A DNA stretch of 64,000 nucleotides from the NCBI GenBank assembly GCA_035496255.1, contig DATJEU010000088.1, positions 21,690 through 85,689 on the forward strand, given 5' to 3'. Below the pieces are notes generated by a model. It searched no databases. It saw only the letters and a program-made list of their open reading frames with translations, and had not been told where the DNA came from. Below are positions 9,305 to 17,405 of the stretch, piece after piece. Each line of letters begins with the position of its first letter. Positions within the stretch are counted from its first letter, which is position 1. The stretch is from Gp6-AA40 sp035496255. Its GTDB lineage: Bacteria > Acidobacteriota > Vicinamibacteria > Vicinamibacterales > UBA2999. A program made the translations under genes and the position numbers.

Positions 9305-9885
9305 ACGCTCCGCTTCGACAACTTACCTGGATCTTCACGCGCGACGTGACGTTCACCTTCGGCGGCGGCAACGCATCGATGGAACTGCTGCGCCGCAGCC
9401 TCCAGTCGCGCGGCTGGATCGATGCGCCGACGCACGCGCTGCTGATGGCGGTGTCGCGGCTGACGCCGGGCACGAGCATCCTGGCGTATTGCGCGTCCGG
9501 CGGTTGGCTGCTGAATGGGTGGCGGGGCACACTCGCAGCCGTCGCCGGCGGATCGCTGCCCGGGTCGCTCATCATCTTCGGTCTCGCCGCGACGCTCGGC
9601 ACGCTCGACCGCTACGCGCTCGTCCGCGCACTGCTGTCAGTCGGGATGCTCGCTGCCGCGTGGCTCGTGCTCGCCAGCGCCTGGGTGTTGCTCAAACCGT
9701 ACGTGACGACGGCGCGGCGGCGGCGCGCGCTGGTCATCGTTGCGATCGCCGCGACGCTCTACCTGATTGGATGGACACCCGTTCGGGTGCTGCTGGTGTC
9801 GGCGATCGCCGGCGCCTTGCTGCCGGCGACGAAACGCGGGACGCTCGAGCACCCGCCTTCACCAACGGCGACGATGCCCGTATGA
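9301..9885 (+). CDS. Chromate transporter family protein, N-terminal-type half
   Basis: A 194-residue membrane protein of the CHR family, whose characterised members export chromate in exchange for or with anions. FTFGGGNASMELLRRSL near residues 18-35 is the CHR signature (F.GG). VSRLTPGTSILAYCASG and the following hydrophobic stretches give about five to six membrane segments. Single-domain CHR proteins work as pairs, and the second half is encoded next with a 4-nt overlap. The physiological anion may not be chromate. Confidence 0.82.
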   Translation: MNAPLRQLTWIFTRDVTFTFGGGNASMELLRRSLQSRGWIDAPTHALLMAVSRLTPGTSILAYCASGGWLLNGWRGTLAAVAGGSLPGSLIIFGLAATLGTLDRYALVRALLSVGMLAAAWLVLASAWVLLKPYVTTARRRRALVIVAIAATLYLIGWTPVRVLLVSAIAGALLPATKRGTLEHPPSPTATMPV

Positions 9886-10301
9886 GCGTTGTCATCGTCT
9901 ACCTCCTGCTGCTCAAGGCGACGGTGACGTCGTTTGCCGGCATGGGTTCGCTCCCGCAGGTCCGGCAGGATTTCGTCGACACCCATCATCTCGTGAGCGC
10001 CGACGAACTCAGCGAAGCGGTGCTGATCGGACGCGCCACGCCCGGGCCGATGGGGGCATATGTCGTGGCCGTCGGTTATCAGGCGGCGGGTGTGCGCGGT
10101 GCGATTGCAGGGTGGCTCGCGCTGGTGACGCCGGCATTCCTGGCGCTGCCATTACTGGTCACCGTGCAGCGATGGCTGCATCTCCCGCGCGTCCGCGCGC
10201 TCGTCGACGCCGTGGTCATCGCCGGTGCGACGATGCTCGTTCCGGCCGCGGCGTTGCTGGCCTTCGACGGCGCGACCCAGTTGCTGCGGTTGCTGTACTG
10301 A
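9882..10301 (+). CDS. Chromate transporter family protein, C-terminal-type half
   Basis: A 139-residue partner of the preceding CHR-family protein. It starts at ATG 9882 inside the upstream stop (ATGA overlap). Motifs FAGMGSLPQVRQDFV and IGRATPGPMGAYVVAVGYQ correspond to the CHR-domain signatures (F.G...P; PGP). Several hydrophobic helices follow (AIAGWLALVTPAFLALPLLV, VIAGATMLVPAAALLAF). It is shorter than its partner, the usual pattern for two-gene CHR transporters. Confidence 0.82.
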   Translation: MSVVIVYLLLLKATVTSFAGMGSLPQVRQDFVDTHHLVSADELSEAVLIGRATPGPMGAYVVAVGYQAAGVRGAIAGWLALVTPAFLALPLLVTVQRWLHLPRVRALVDAVVIAGATMLVPAAALLAFDGATQLLRLLY

Positions 10302-10323
10302 CCGCTGTGCTACGCTGACTCGC

Positions 10324-10680
10324 ATGGTCGCCGCGTTGCGGTCAGCGTCCAGGCGGTTTCTGGCCTCTGTTCTCATCGTCTTCACGTTCGTGGGGACGAG
10401 CGGCGCGTGGCACGTCCCGGGCGACGACCCGGACTGCACCGACGTCGTCATACACGACCACTCCGCGCACCACCCGAGGCTCGGCAAAGGCACCGTCAGC
10501 GAGGCGCCGATGCACTGCGCCATCTGCCATTGGCTGCAGGGCTTCCGGACCGATCCCCCACCCGACACGCGCATCGCCTTTGATGAGAGCGTGGTGGCGC
10601 CGGTCGCCTCGAGTTCGCGGCACGTTGTCGAACTCCTCGATCGCCTCGACGTTCCTTCACGCGCGCCTCCAGCCGCCTAA
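10324..10680 (+). CDS. Small exported His/Cys-rich protein, possible metal-binding
   Basis: A 118-residue protein starting at ATG 10324. An N-terminal signal or anchor segment (RRFLASVLIVFTFVGTSGAWH) is followed by a histidine cluster (HDHSAHH) and a CAICHW motif, both plausible zinc or copper ligands. Similar small proteins accompany metal transport genes in other bacteria. It stands 98 nt before the porin, ZnuA and ZnuB genes, which supports a role in metal handling. No enzyme motif; function inferred from context only. Confidence 0.6.
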   Translation: MVAALRSASRRFLASVLIVFTFVGTSGAWHVPGDDPDCTDVVIHDHSAHHPRLGKGTVSEAPMHCAICHWLQGFRTDPPPDTRIAFDESVVAPVASSSRHVVELLDRLDVPSRAPPAA

Positions 10681-10689
10681 GCCTCCATC

Positions 10690-10705
10690 CCGTCCGCGAG
10701 GACGG
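10690..10705 (+). terminator. Terminator-like hairpin after the His-rich small gene
   Basis: CCGTCC-GCGA-GGACGG, a perfect 6-bp stem with a GCGA tetraloop, followed by TCTTTC. It is GC-rich with a short pyrimidine tail: a weak intrinsic terminator or attenuator. Confidence 0.45.
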
Positions 10706-10734
10706 TCTTTCACATGACAGTTGTGGCTTGCCTG

Positions 10735-10769
10735 CGCTCGCGCGCCAGACGCGCGGGTGTGCGCGAGCG
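10735..10769 (+). promoter_or_regulatory. Leader hairpin abutting the porin ribosome binding site
   Basis: A perfect 9-bp inverted repeat (CGCTCGCGC / GCGCGAGCG, loop 17 nt) ends one base before the AGGAGG Shine-Dalgarno at 10771-10776. The loop contains a second GC-rich pairing option (GCGCG with CGCGC), so two mutually exclusive folds are possible next to the ribosome site. Translational control is inferred. Confidence 0.4.
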
Positions 10770-10780
10770 TAGGAGGAATG

Positions 10781-12094
10781 ATGCGCAGTTCTCCATTCAC
10801 AGCGGCGTGCCTGATGGCGGCGCTGCTGGCGCTGCCGCCGAGTGCGGCCGCGCAGGCCCCCGATCCGGCAGCCATTCAGCAGCAGATCGAACAGTTGCGC
10901 CAGCAGCTCGAGACGTTGCAGCAACAGCTCGACGCACTCAAGGCCGCCCAGGGTCAGACACCGCCGTCAGCCCAGACGCCAGCGCCGGCGACGGCTCCGG
11001 CCCAGGCGCCGGAAGCGGCGTCTCAGCCGACGTCGACCGTGCCACCGGGTGCGGAAGGCGCCGGTGGCCCGTCCGGGAGTCTCCCCGTGTACGGTGCCGC
11101 CACCGGTTCGTCGAAAGTCTTCAACCCTGACATCGCCGTCATTGGCGACTTTCTCGGCGCGGCCGGCCGCAACACGGTGAACCCGGCGCCCGCGATGGAG
11201 ATGCACGAATCCGAGGCCTCGTTCCAGGCGGTCGTCGATCCGTACGCCCGCGCCGATTTCTTCATTTCATTCGGTGAAGAGGGCGTCAATCTCGAGGAAG
11301 GGTTCCTCACATTCCCGGCAGTGCCCGGCGGACTGCTCGTGAAGGCCGGAAAGATGCGCGCCGCGTTCGGCAAGGTCAACTCGCTGCACAACCACGTGCT
11401 GCCCTGGGCGGACCGACCGCTGGTAACGCAGAACCTGGTCGGCGGTGAAGACGGGATCGACGACGCCGGCTTTTCGGTGGCGCGCCTGATTCCGAATCCG
11501 TGGTTCTTCCTGGAAGGAACCGGTCAGGTATTCCGTGGCGATTCGGGCGATCTGTTCACGTCGAGCAAGCGCGGCGATCTGAGCTACGTCGGTCACCTGC
11601 GCGGATACCAGGACATCACCGAGAACACCAACCTCGATCTCGGGTTCTCGTATTCGCGAGGTCACAACGATTCGGGTGTCGTCGACGGAGTCGATGCCGG
11701 TCGTCACGCCACGCAGTTGGCAGGTCTCGATGCGACGCTGCGATGGCGGCCGCTGCAGCGGTCGATCTATCACTCGTTCGTCGGCCGCTCGGAGGTGATC
11801 TGGAGCCGTCGCGAGCAGCCGCTCGGTGAGCAGCGCAGTAACGGCTTCTACGTGTCCGGCGACTACCAGTTCGCGCGCCGCTGGTTTGCGGGTGCCCGCT
11901 ACGACCGGTCCGACCGCGCGGACTCTCCACTGCGTGACGTCGGCCAGTCGCTGCTTCTCACGTACTGGCCGAGCGAGTTCAGCCAGATCCGCGGGCAGTA
12001 CCGCCGTACGCGATATGCCGAAGCGACCACGGCGAACGAGCTGCTCTTCCAGTTCCAGTTTTCCATCGGCGCGCATGGCGCGCATCCGTTCTGA
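10781..12094 (+). CDS. Porin-like outer membrane protein with N-terminal coiled coil, metal-operon associated
   Basis: A 437-residue outer membrane protein. AGGAGG at 10771-10776 favours the ATG at 10781 (alternative at 10778). A signal peptide ends SAAAQ, then a Gln/Leu heptad coiled coil (IQQQIEQLRQQLETLQQQLDAL) and a Pro/Ala linker to about residue 95. A beta-barrel region follows (DIAVIGDFLG, SFQAVVDPYARADFFISFG, LLVKAGKMRAAFGKVN, FQFQFSIGAHGAHPF), ending in an aromatic residue as barrels do. Relatives are often called zinc-regulated outer membrane receptors, but no TonB plug is evident. It lies 11 nt before the ZnuA-like gene, consistent with metal passage across the outer membrane. Confidence 0.7.
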   Translation: MRSSPFTAACLMAALLALPPSAAAQAPDPAAIQQQIEQLRQQLETLQQQLDALKAAQGQTPPSAQTPAPATAPAQAPEAASQPTSTVPPGAEGAGGPSGSLPVYGAATGSSKVFNPDIAVIGDFLGAAGRNTVNPAPAMEMHESEASFQAVVDPYARADFFISFGEEGVNLEEGFLTFPAVPGGLLVKAGKMRAAFGKVNSLHNHVLPWADRPLVTQNLVGGEDGIDDAGFSVARLIPNPWFFLEGTGQVFRGDSGDLFTSSKRGDLSYVGHLRGYQDITENTNLDLGFSYSRGHNDSGVVDGVDAGRHATQLAGLDATLRWRPLQRSIYHSFVGRSEVIWSRREQPLGEQRSNGFYVSGDYQFARRWFAGARYDRSDRADSPLRDVGQSLLLTYWPSEFSQIRGQYRRTRYAEATTANELLFQFQFSIGAHGAHPF

Positions 12095-12105
12095 AGGTTG
12101 TCATC

Positions 12106-13047
12106 ATGAAACTGTTCACATCTACCGCAGCGCTGGCACTCGCAACCATCGTCGGCATGGCCACGCCGGCACACGCGCAGGGCAAACTGAACGTCGTCAC
12201 GTCCACCGAGGATCTGGCGTCAATCGCCCGTGCAGTCGGCGGCGATCGTGTCACCGTCGAGTCGATCGCCCGTGGCTATCAGGACCCGCATTTCGTCGAG
12301 GCGAAGCCAAGCTTCATCCTGAAACTGCAGAAGGCGGATCTGCTGATCGTCGTCGGACGCGAACTCGAGATCGGATGGCTGCCGCCGCTGATTCAACAAA
12401 GCCGCAACGCGAAGGTGCAGGTCGGCGGCTCCGGCTACCTGGATGCTTCAACCCACGTCAGGATTCTCGAACTTCCGACCGGCCAGCTCACCCGCGCGAT
12501 GGGTGACGTACATCCACAGGGAAACCCGCACTACTGGCTCGATCCCGAGAACGGAAAGATCATCGCGAAGGATGTCTCCGAGAAGTTCTCGCAGATGCGG
12601 CCGAACGATCGCGCGTATTTTCAGCAGCAACTGGCGACGTTTACCAACAAGGTGGCGCAGGGAGAGCAGCGTTGGGCCGCCGCGATGACCCCGTACAAGG
12701 GCACGAAGGTGGTGACGTACCATCGCTCGTTTCCCAACTTCGCCGAGCGATTCGGGCTCGAGGTCGTCGGCTACGTCGAGCCAAAACCCGGAATTCCGCC
12801 GACGCCGCAGCACACCCTCGAGGTGATCAGCGCCATCAAGCAGCAGGACGTCAAAGTGGTGCTCGTCGAACCGTATTTCGACCTCAAGACGCCGAACTCG
12901 ATCGGGCGGGCGACGGGTGCGCAGGTGCTGGTCATGCCGCCGTCGGTCGGCGGCGTGAAGGAGGTGACCGACTACGTCGCCCTGTTCGATTACGACATCA
13001 ACCTGCTGGTGAACGCGTTCAAGAAAGCGGGCGTGCAGGCGAAATGA
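12106..13047 (+). CDS. ZnuA-like metal ABC transporter substrate-binding protein
   Basis: A 313-residue periplasmic cluster A-I metal-binding protein with signal peptide (cleavage after AHAQ). Candidate metal ligands are His62 (DPHFVE), His136/His142 (GDVHPQGNPHYWLDP), His206 (TYHRSFPNF) and an acidic residue in LVEPYFD. These are the expected set of three His plus Asp/Glu for Zn or Mn binding. No His-rich loop typical of strict ZnuA is present, so Zn versus Mn is open. Stop overlaps the permease start by 4 nt (ATGA). Confidence 0.88.
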   Translation: MKLFTSTAALALATIVGMATPAHAQGKLNVVTSTEDLASIARAVGGDRVTVESIARGYQDPHFVEAKPSFILKLQKADLLIVVGRELEIGWLPPLIQQSRNAKVQVGGSGYLDASTHVRILELPTGQLTRAMGDVHPQGNPHYWLDPENGKIIAKDVSEKFSQMRPNDRAYFQQQLATFTNKVAQGEQRWAAAMTPYKGTKVVTYHRSFPNFAERFGLEVVGYVEPKPGIPPTPQHTLEVISAIKQQDVKVVLVEPYFDLKTPNSIGRATGAQVLVMPPSVGGVKEVTDYVALFDYDINLLVNAFKKAGVQAK

Positions 13048-13919
13048 CACTCGACGCTACTACTCTCGCGTTTCTCGCGGCGCCCTTTGTGGCGAGTCTC
13101 ATCCTCACAGGCATGCACGCCTATCTCGGCGTGCATGTGATCGAGCGCGGCGTCATCTTCGTGGACCTGTCGCTGGCGCAGATTGCCGCGCTCGGCGCCG
13201 CGATCGCGATTCTGCTGCCGCTGAGCGGCGGCGATCCGCATGCACCGCAGGTCTATTGGGTCAGCCTGGCGTTCACGTTCATCGGCGCCGCCGTGTTCTC
13301 GACGGTACGCGGGCACCGCGCCCGCATCCCGCAGGAAGCCATCATCGGCATCTGCTACGCCGTCGCCTCGGCCGCGTCGATCCTGGCGATGAGCAAGGCG
13401 ACGTCCGAGAGCGAGCACCTCAAGGACATGCTCGTCGGCAACATCCTGGCGGTGTCGTGGCCCGAAGTGGAAAAGACGGCGCTGCTGTACGGCGGCATCG
13501 GCCTGTTTCACTACATTTTCCGCAGGCGGTTTCTGGCGATCTCGATGGATCACGGCGCGGCGATCGATCGAGGCATGTCGGTCCGGTTCTGGGATTTCCT
13601 GTTCTACTCGTCCTTCGGCTTCGTCGTCACGTCGTCGGTGTCGATCGCCGGTGTGCTGCTGGTGTTCTGTTACCTGATCGTGCCGTCGGTCGGCGCGATG
13701 CTCTACGCGGAGACCGTCGGCAAGCGGCTGGCTATCGGCTGGACGATGGGCACGGTCGTGTCCGCGGTTGGCGTGTACCTGTCGCTCGTACTCGACCTGC
13801 CGACGGGAGCCACGATCGTCGTGACGTTCGGCGTGGTCCTCGCGATCATGGCGGTCCTGCGACCAGTGCTGCGACGTCCGCTGGCAGTGGCGCAGTCAAG
13901 CTCACGAGTTCGCGCGTAA
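13044..13919 (+). CDS. ZnuB-like metal ABC transporter permease (ABC-3 family)
   Basis: A 291-residue integral membrane protein with eight or more hydrophobic helices, starting at ATG 13044 within the upstream stop. HVIERGVIFVDLSLAQIAALGAAIA matches the ABC-3 signature (RG..F....LAH...). LKDMLVGNILAVSW and VLLVFCYLIVPSVGAML are conserved family segments. No ATP-binding subunit (ZnuC) is encoded next to it, so the ATPase must come from elsewhere. Its last 74 nt overlap the 3' end of the convergent RluA-type gene. Confidence 0.87.
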   Translation: MTLDATTLAFLAAPFVASLILTGMHAYLGVHVIERGVIFVDLSLAQIAALGAAIAILLPLSGGDPHAPQVYWVSLAFTFIGAAVFSTVRGHRARIPQEAIIGICYAVASAASILAMSKATSESEHLKDMLVGNILAVSWPEVEKTALLYGGIGLFHYIFRRRFLAISMDHGAAIDRGMSVRFWDFLFYSSFGFVVTSSVSIAGVLLVFCYLIVPSVGAMLYAETVGKRLAIGWTMGTVVSAVGVYLSLVLDLPTGATIVVTFGVVLAIMAVLRPVLRRPLAVAQSSSRVRA

Positions 13920-14571
13920 CGGGATGAGAAAGCGTGACGCGCCAGGCGTGCAGCGCCTGACGCGCTATGCGTTCGCTCGCCGTACCGTACACGCGATCGC
14001 CGAGGATCGGCCAGCCGCTGGTGGCCAGATGGACGCGAATCTGGTGCGTTCTCCCCGTGTGCAGTTTGCACCGGACCAGCGTCCAGTCGTCATGCACCTC
14101 GAGGATCTCATAGTCCGTCACGCAATGCTGACCATCGTCGCGGACCACGACAATGCGGCGATCCTCTGCAGACCGCCCGAGCGGTAATGAGATTCGGCCG
14201 TTCGGCGGATCGGGAACACCGTTGACCACCGCCAGGTACTCCTTCGTGACGCGACCTGCGTTCATGTCCTTCTGCATCGTTGCGTGGAGCTGCGGCGTCA
14301 GCGCCATCACCACAACACCGGACGTGTCCTTGTCGAGTCGCGTCAGGATGCCCGGCTGCATCCCGGGTCGGTCGCGATAGTGCCAGAGCACAGCGTTCAG
14401 GAGGGTGCCGCTGCTGTTCCTGTACGTGGGGTGCACGACGATGCCGGCCGGCTTCGAGACCACGAGAACAGCAGCGTCCTCGTACAGGATGGTCAGCGGC
14501 CCTTCTTCCGGCTGAGGACGCCGGCGGGTGTCGAGGGCTTGCTGCTGGATCCGCTGCACCTGATCGAGCAT
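13846..14571 (-). CDS. RluA-family pseudouridine synthase
   Basis: About 241 residues from ATG 14571; an ATG at 14616 is possible but would overlap the divergent msrA ribosome site. The catalytic motif GILTRLDKDTSGVVVMA contains the nucleophilic Asp. LYEDAAVLVVSKPAGIVVHPT, HTGRTHQIRVHLATSGWPILGD and the terminal HAWRVTLSHPVTRE are standard RluA/RsuA motifs. No N-terminal S4 domain. It converts uridine to pseudouridine in rRNA or tRNA; the target is unknown. The stop lies inside the ZnuB-like gene on the other strand. Confidence 0.87.
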   Translation of the reverse strand: MLDQVQRIQQQALDTRRRPQPEEGPLTILYEDAAVLVVSKPAGIVVHPTYRNSSGTLLNAVLWHYRDRPGMQPGILTRLDKDTSGVVVMALTPQLHATMQKDMNAGRVTKEYLAVVNGVPDPPNGRISLPLGRSAEDRRIVVVRDDGQHCVTDYEILEVHDDWTLVRCKLHTGRTHQIRVHLATSGWPILGDRVYGTASERIARQALHAWRVTLSHPVTRELVSLTAPLPADVAALVAGPP

Positions 14572-14602
14572 CCTACCCGTGATGGCTCTCTTTGGAGGAA
14601 TG

Positions 14603-15235
14603 ATGAAGCTCCGCATGCCGACGTCCGAGCAGGCGCTGCCAGGTCACGAAGAACCGCTGGCGGTACCTGATGCGCATTTCGTGAACGGCAACCGGCTCGT
14701 GCCGCCATTTCCACCGGGTATGCAGGTGGCGCTCTTTGGTATGGGCTGCTTCTGGGGTGCCGAGCGGAAATTCTGGCAGGCCCCTGGCGTCTACTCCACC
14801 GCGGTTGGCTATGCCGGCGGGTACACGAAGAACGCCACGTATCGCGAGGTGTGCAGCGGCATGACCGGCCACACCGAGGTGGTGCTGGTGGTGTTCGATC
14901 CGTCGCTGACGTCGTACGAGGAGATGTTGAAGGTCTTCTGGGAGAACCACGATCCGACGCAGGGCATGCGGCAGGGGAACGACGTTGGCACGCAGTATCG
15001 TTCGGCGATTTACACGTTCTCGCCTGAGCAGCGGCGAGCTGCCGAGTCGTCACGCGACGTGTTTCAGCAGCGTCTGACGGCCGCGGGATACGGCGACATC
15101 ACCACCGAGATCGCTGATGCACCGCCGTTCTATTACGCGGAGGACTACCACCAGCAGTACCTGGCGAAGAATCAGGATGGTTACTGCGGCCTCGGCGGAA
15201 CCGGCGTGAGCTGTCCGATTGGTGTCAATGCGTAA
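14603..15235 (+). CDS. msrA: Peptide-methionine (S)-S-oxide reductase
   Basis: A 210-residue MsrA that reduces methionine-S-sulfoxide in oxidised proteins. GGAGG at 14594-14598 sets the start at ATG 14603 (or 14600). The catalytic Cys49 is in ALFGMGCFWGAERKF. Further family motifs are TAVGYAGG, TGHTEVVLVVFDP, FWENHDPTQGMRQGNDVGTQYRSAIY and DYHQQYL. Two cysteines near the C-terminus (GYCGLGGTGVSCPIG) are resolving candidates. No signal peptide, so cytoplasmic. It is followed by a repeat-bearing intergenic region. Confidence 0.95.
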   Translation: MKLRMPTSEQALPGHEEPLAVPDAHFVNGNRLVPPFPPGMQVALFGMGCFWGAERKFWQAPGVYSTAVGYAGGYTKNATYREVCSGMTGHTEVVLVVFDPSLTSYEEMLKVFWENHDPTQGMRQGNDVGTQYRSAIYTFSPEQRRAAESSRDVFQQRLTAAGYGDITTEIADAPPFYYAEDYHQQYLAKNQDGYCGLGGTGVSCPIGVNA

Positions 15236-15237
15236 CT

Positions 15238-15321
15238 CCCAACGTCTGGCGGTCATCCAGGTCCCAACCTGTTCGAAGTGGTCGGGAGGCGTGGGAGCTG
15301 GCCGAGCGAAAGCCGTTGGGC
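15238..15321. repeat. Nested-palindrome intergenic element, degenerate copy A
   Basis: Outer arms CCCAACG (15238-15244) and CGTTGGG (15314-15320), with internal blocks resembling the CCCAAC / GGGAGCTGG pairs of the better copies at 15791, 35524 and 53048. Lies directly after msrA. Confidence 0.5.
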
Positions 15322-15329
15322 GTCGGCAA

Positions 15330-15755
15330 TTATCGAGGAATGATCGTCACGGTGAAGCCGTCCTGATTCGGCGAGGCGTGCTGACGATGCTGGTGGATGC
15401 GCGAATAGGGAAGCTGCACCAGCGTGTCGCGTCCATCCTCCGGCTGCGGCTGGATTCGGATCGTCACATCCTCGACATTCGATTCGATCCGCCCCGCGTC
15501 GTCGGCCGTTGCGAAGCCCACGATCACGGTCTGGCCGTCGTGGCGCTTGTGAATTTCGAAGGTCCGGTACCGGCGCACGGCGAAGAGCGGCGCGCTCGGG
15601 AGCCCCGGTGAGTAGGTGAAGCCGTACACGCCGGCAGGCAGAGCGTTGACTCCGGTCCCTTCCTCAGCGTCGGTCACGAGGCGAACCTGGTTGCTGGTGC
15701 GGAGCGCATCCTGCGCTTCCGTCGCCTGCATATCGGTGTAGATCACTCTGCTCAT
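15330..15755 (-). CDS. Hypothetical protein
   Basis: A 141-residue protein I do not recognise. It is soluble, with no signal peptide, membrane segment or cysteine. The middle is beta-strand rich (GVYGFTYSPG, LFAVRRYRTFEIHK, QTVIVGFATADDAGRI, VEDVTIRIQPQPED) and a His/Gln-rich stretch (RIHQHRQHAS) precedes the C-terminus. It is flanked on both sides by copies of the nested-palindrome element, and its codon usage is ordinary for the region. Probably a genuine single-gene unit; function unknown. Confidence 0.55.
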   Translation of the reverse strand: MSRVIYTDMQATEAQDALRTSNQVRLVTDAEEGTGVNALPAGVYGFTYSPGLPSAPLFAVRRYRTFEIHKRHDGQTVIVGFATADDAGRIESNVEDVTIRIQPQPEDGRDTLVQLPYSRIHQHRQHASPNQDGFTVTIIPR

Positions 15756-15790
15756 ATCCGCACAATTATACAGACGACTTCAGCTCCAAA

Positions 15791-15881
15791 CTCCCAACGT
15801 CTCCGTTTGTCCAACTCCCCAAGCGAACTGACTCGGGTCATTGGGAGTTGGTCGAGCGTCAGACGTTGGGTGGTGGGAGTT
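15791..15881. repeat. Nested-palindrome intergenic element, copy B (best conserved)
   Basis: Outer perfect 10-bp arms CCCAACGTCT (15793-15802) and AGACGTTGGG (15861-15870). Inner perfect 9-bp arms CCAACTCCC (15811-15819) and GGGAGTTGG (15843-15851). It sits between the hypothetical gene and the MATE gene stop. Confidence 0.7.
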
Positions 15882-17295
15882 AGAGTCGTGTGACCTTCCA
15901 GTAACCCTTCTGAAAGACGACGGTGCTGACGATGGCCATCGCCGTGAATGCGACGGCGACGGCAGTGAACACGCCGGTCGGGCCGAAGCCTGCCGGGTGG
16001 GCCAGCGACCACGCGAGCGGCAGTTCGAGCATCCACATGCACGCGACATTGATCAGCGTCGGTGTGCGCGTGTCGCCCGCGCCGTTCAGGGCTGCCACCA
16101 TCACCATCGAGAACCCGTAGAACGGGAAACCGGCGGCGACGATGCGCAGGCAATGGGCACCGTAGGCGGCAACCTCCGCGTCGTCGGTGAACAGCGCGAC
16201 GATCGCCGGCGCGAAGGCCACGAACACCAGCCCGATCACGGCGAGGCAGACGGTGTCGTACCAGGCGGCCTTCATCGCCGCCTCGTGCGCCCGCTGCGGC
16301 CTGCCCGCGCCGAGGTTCTGGCCGACGAGGGTGGCCGCCGCGTTTCCGAGTCCGAACGCCGGAAGCAGCGCGAACAGGATGATGCGGATCCCGATCGTGT
16401 TGCCCGCGACCGCGGCGCTGCCGAAGCCGGTGAGGATGTAGACGAGCCCCATCCACGACGCCATGCCGATGAAGTTCTGGAACGTCGCCGTGCCCGAGAT
16501 GCGCAGGATGGTCTTCATCATGTGCGTATCCAGGCCAAGATGCTGGCGGCGAATGGTGACGCGGCCGTCGCGCCGGGTCAGGTGATACAACTGAAACAGC
16601 ACACCCGATCCGCGGCCGATCGTCGTGCCGACGGCCGCGCCGACGACGCCAAGGCGCGGGAACGGGCCGAGGCCGAAAATGAAACATGGGCCGAGGACGA
16701 TGTTGATCGCGTTGGCGAACCAGAGCACACGCATCGCGATCGCGGCATCACCCGAGCCGCGGAACACCGCGTTGATCAGGAAAAGCATCAACACGGTACC
16801 GCTGCCTCCGACCATGACGCGCGGGAACGTCGAGCCGATGCGCAGGACGTCGCCGCCGGCGCCCATCATCGCAAGGAGCTGCGGCCCGAACAGCGCGCCA
16901 GCGCTGCCGATGACGATGGCGAACGCAAGGCCAAGCACGATCGACTGGACGGCGGCACGTGCGGCCTGGTCGTGGTCCTTCTCGCCGATACGCCGTGCGA
17001 CGACGGCGGTGGCGCCAATCGAGAGTCCGATCGCGATGGCGTAGATCATCGTCATCAGCGATTCGGTGATGCCGACGGTTGCAATCGCCTGCGCGCCGAG
17101 CCGGCCGACGAAAAAGATATCGGCGACGGCGAAGATCGATTCCATCACCATCTCGAGGACCATCGGGATGGCGAGCAGGATGACGGCGCGGCCGACCGGT
17201 GCGTCAGTGAAGTCCTGATGCGATCCGCGAACGGCTTCCTTGACGGTGGCCCAGACCGAGGGCGTGCCCGTGGCGAGTTCGGCCATCGATGTCAT
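15880..17295 (-). CDS. MATE-family multidrug/toxin efflux protein
   Basis: A 471-residue inner membrane antiporter with about 12 hydrophobic helices in two related halves, as expected for MATE. Motifs include AVILLAIPMVLEMVMESIFAVADIFFVGRLG at helix 1 and ATVGITESLMTMIYAIAIGLSIGATAVVARRIG at helices 2-3. The second half has the corresponding GMASWMGLVYILTGFGSAAVAGNTIG and GLGNAAATLVGQNLGAGRP. It exports organic cations or drugs in exchange for Na+ or H+; substrate not predictable. The start at 17295 or 17286 is equally possible. It appears monocistronic. Confidence 0.92.
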   Translation of the reverse strand: MTSMAELATGTPSVWATVKEAVRGSHQDFTDAPVGRAVILLAIPMVLEMVMESIFAVADIFFVGRLGAQAIATVGITESLMTMIYAIAIGLSIGATAVVARRIGEKDHDQAARAAVQSIVLGLAFAIVIGSAGALFGPQLLAMMGAGGDVLRIGSTFPRVMVGGSGTVLMLFLINAVFRGSGDAAIAMRVLWFANAINIVLGPCFIFGLGPFPRLGVVGAAVGTTIGRGSGVLFQLYHLTRRDGRVTIRRQHLGLDTHMMKTILRISGTATFQNFIGMASWMGLVYILTGFGSAAVAGNTIGIRIILFALLPAFGLGNAAATLVGQNLGAGRPQRAHEAAMKAAWYDTVCLAVIGLVFVAFAPAIVALFTDDAEVAAYGAHCLRIVAAGFPFYGFSMVMVAALNGAGDTRTPTLINVACMWMLELPLAWSLAHPAGFGPTGVFTAVAVAFTAMAIVSTVVFQKGYWKVTRL

Positions 17296-17405
17296 GAAAG
17301 GCCGCTCATTGTAGTCGCGCGGCGGTGGTCGCGACGGGGGCAGCGCCGACCTGAAGACCGGCTTCTACGGAACGCCTGTCGGGCCCGGCTTCAGACGGGC
17401 GTTCG

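Noticed and set aside
9301..10301. One frameshifted chrA gene
   Set aside because: Both halves are complete single CHR domains with an ATGA junction, the usual layout of two-subunit CHR transporters.
17296..17405. CTGAAG/CTTCAG inverted repeat as a mobile element end
   Set aside because: Arms are short with a bulge, and no transposase or target duplication is present; it may only be a weak terminator.
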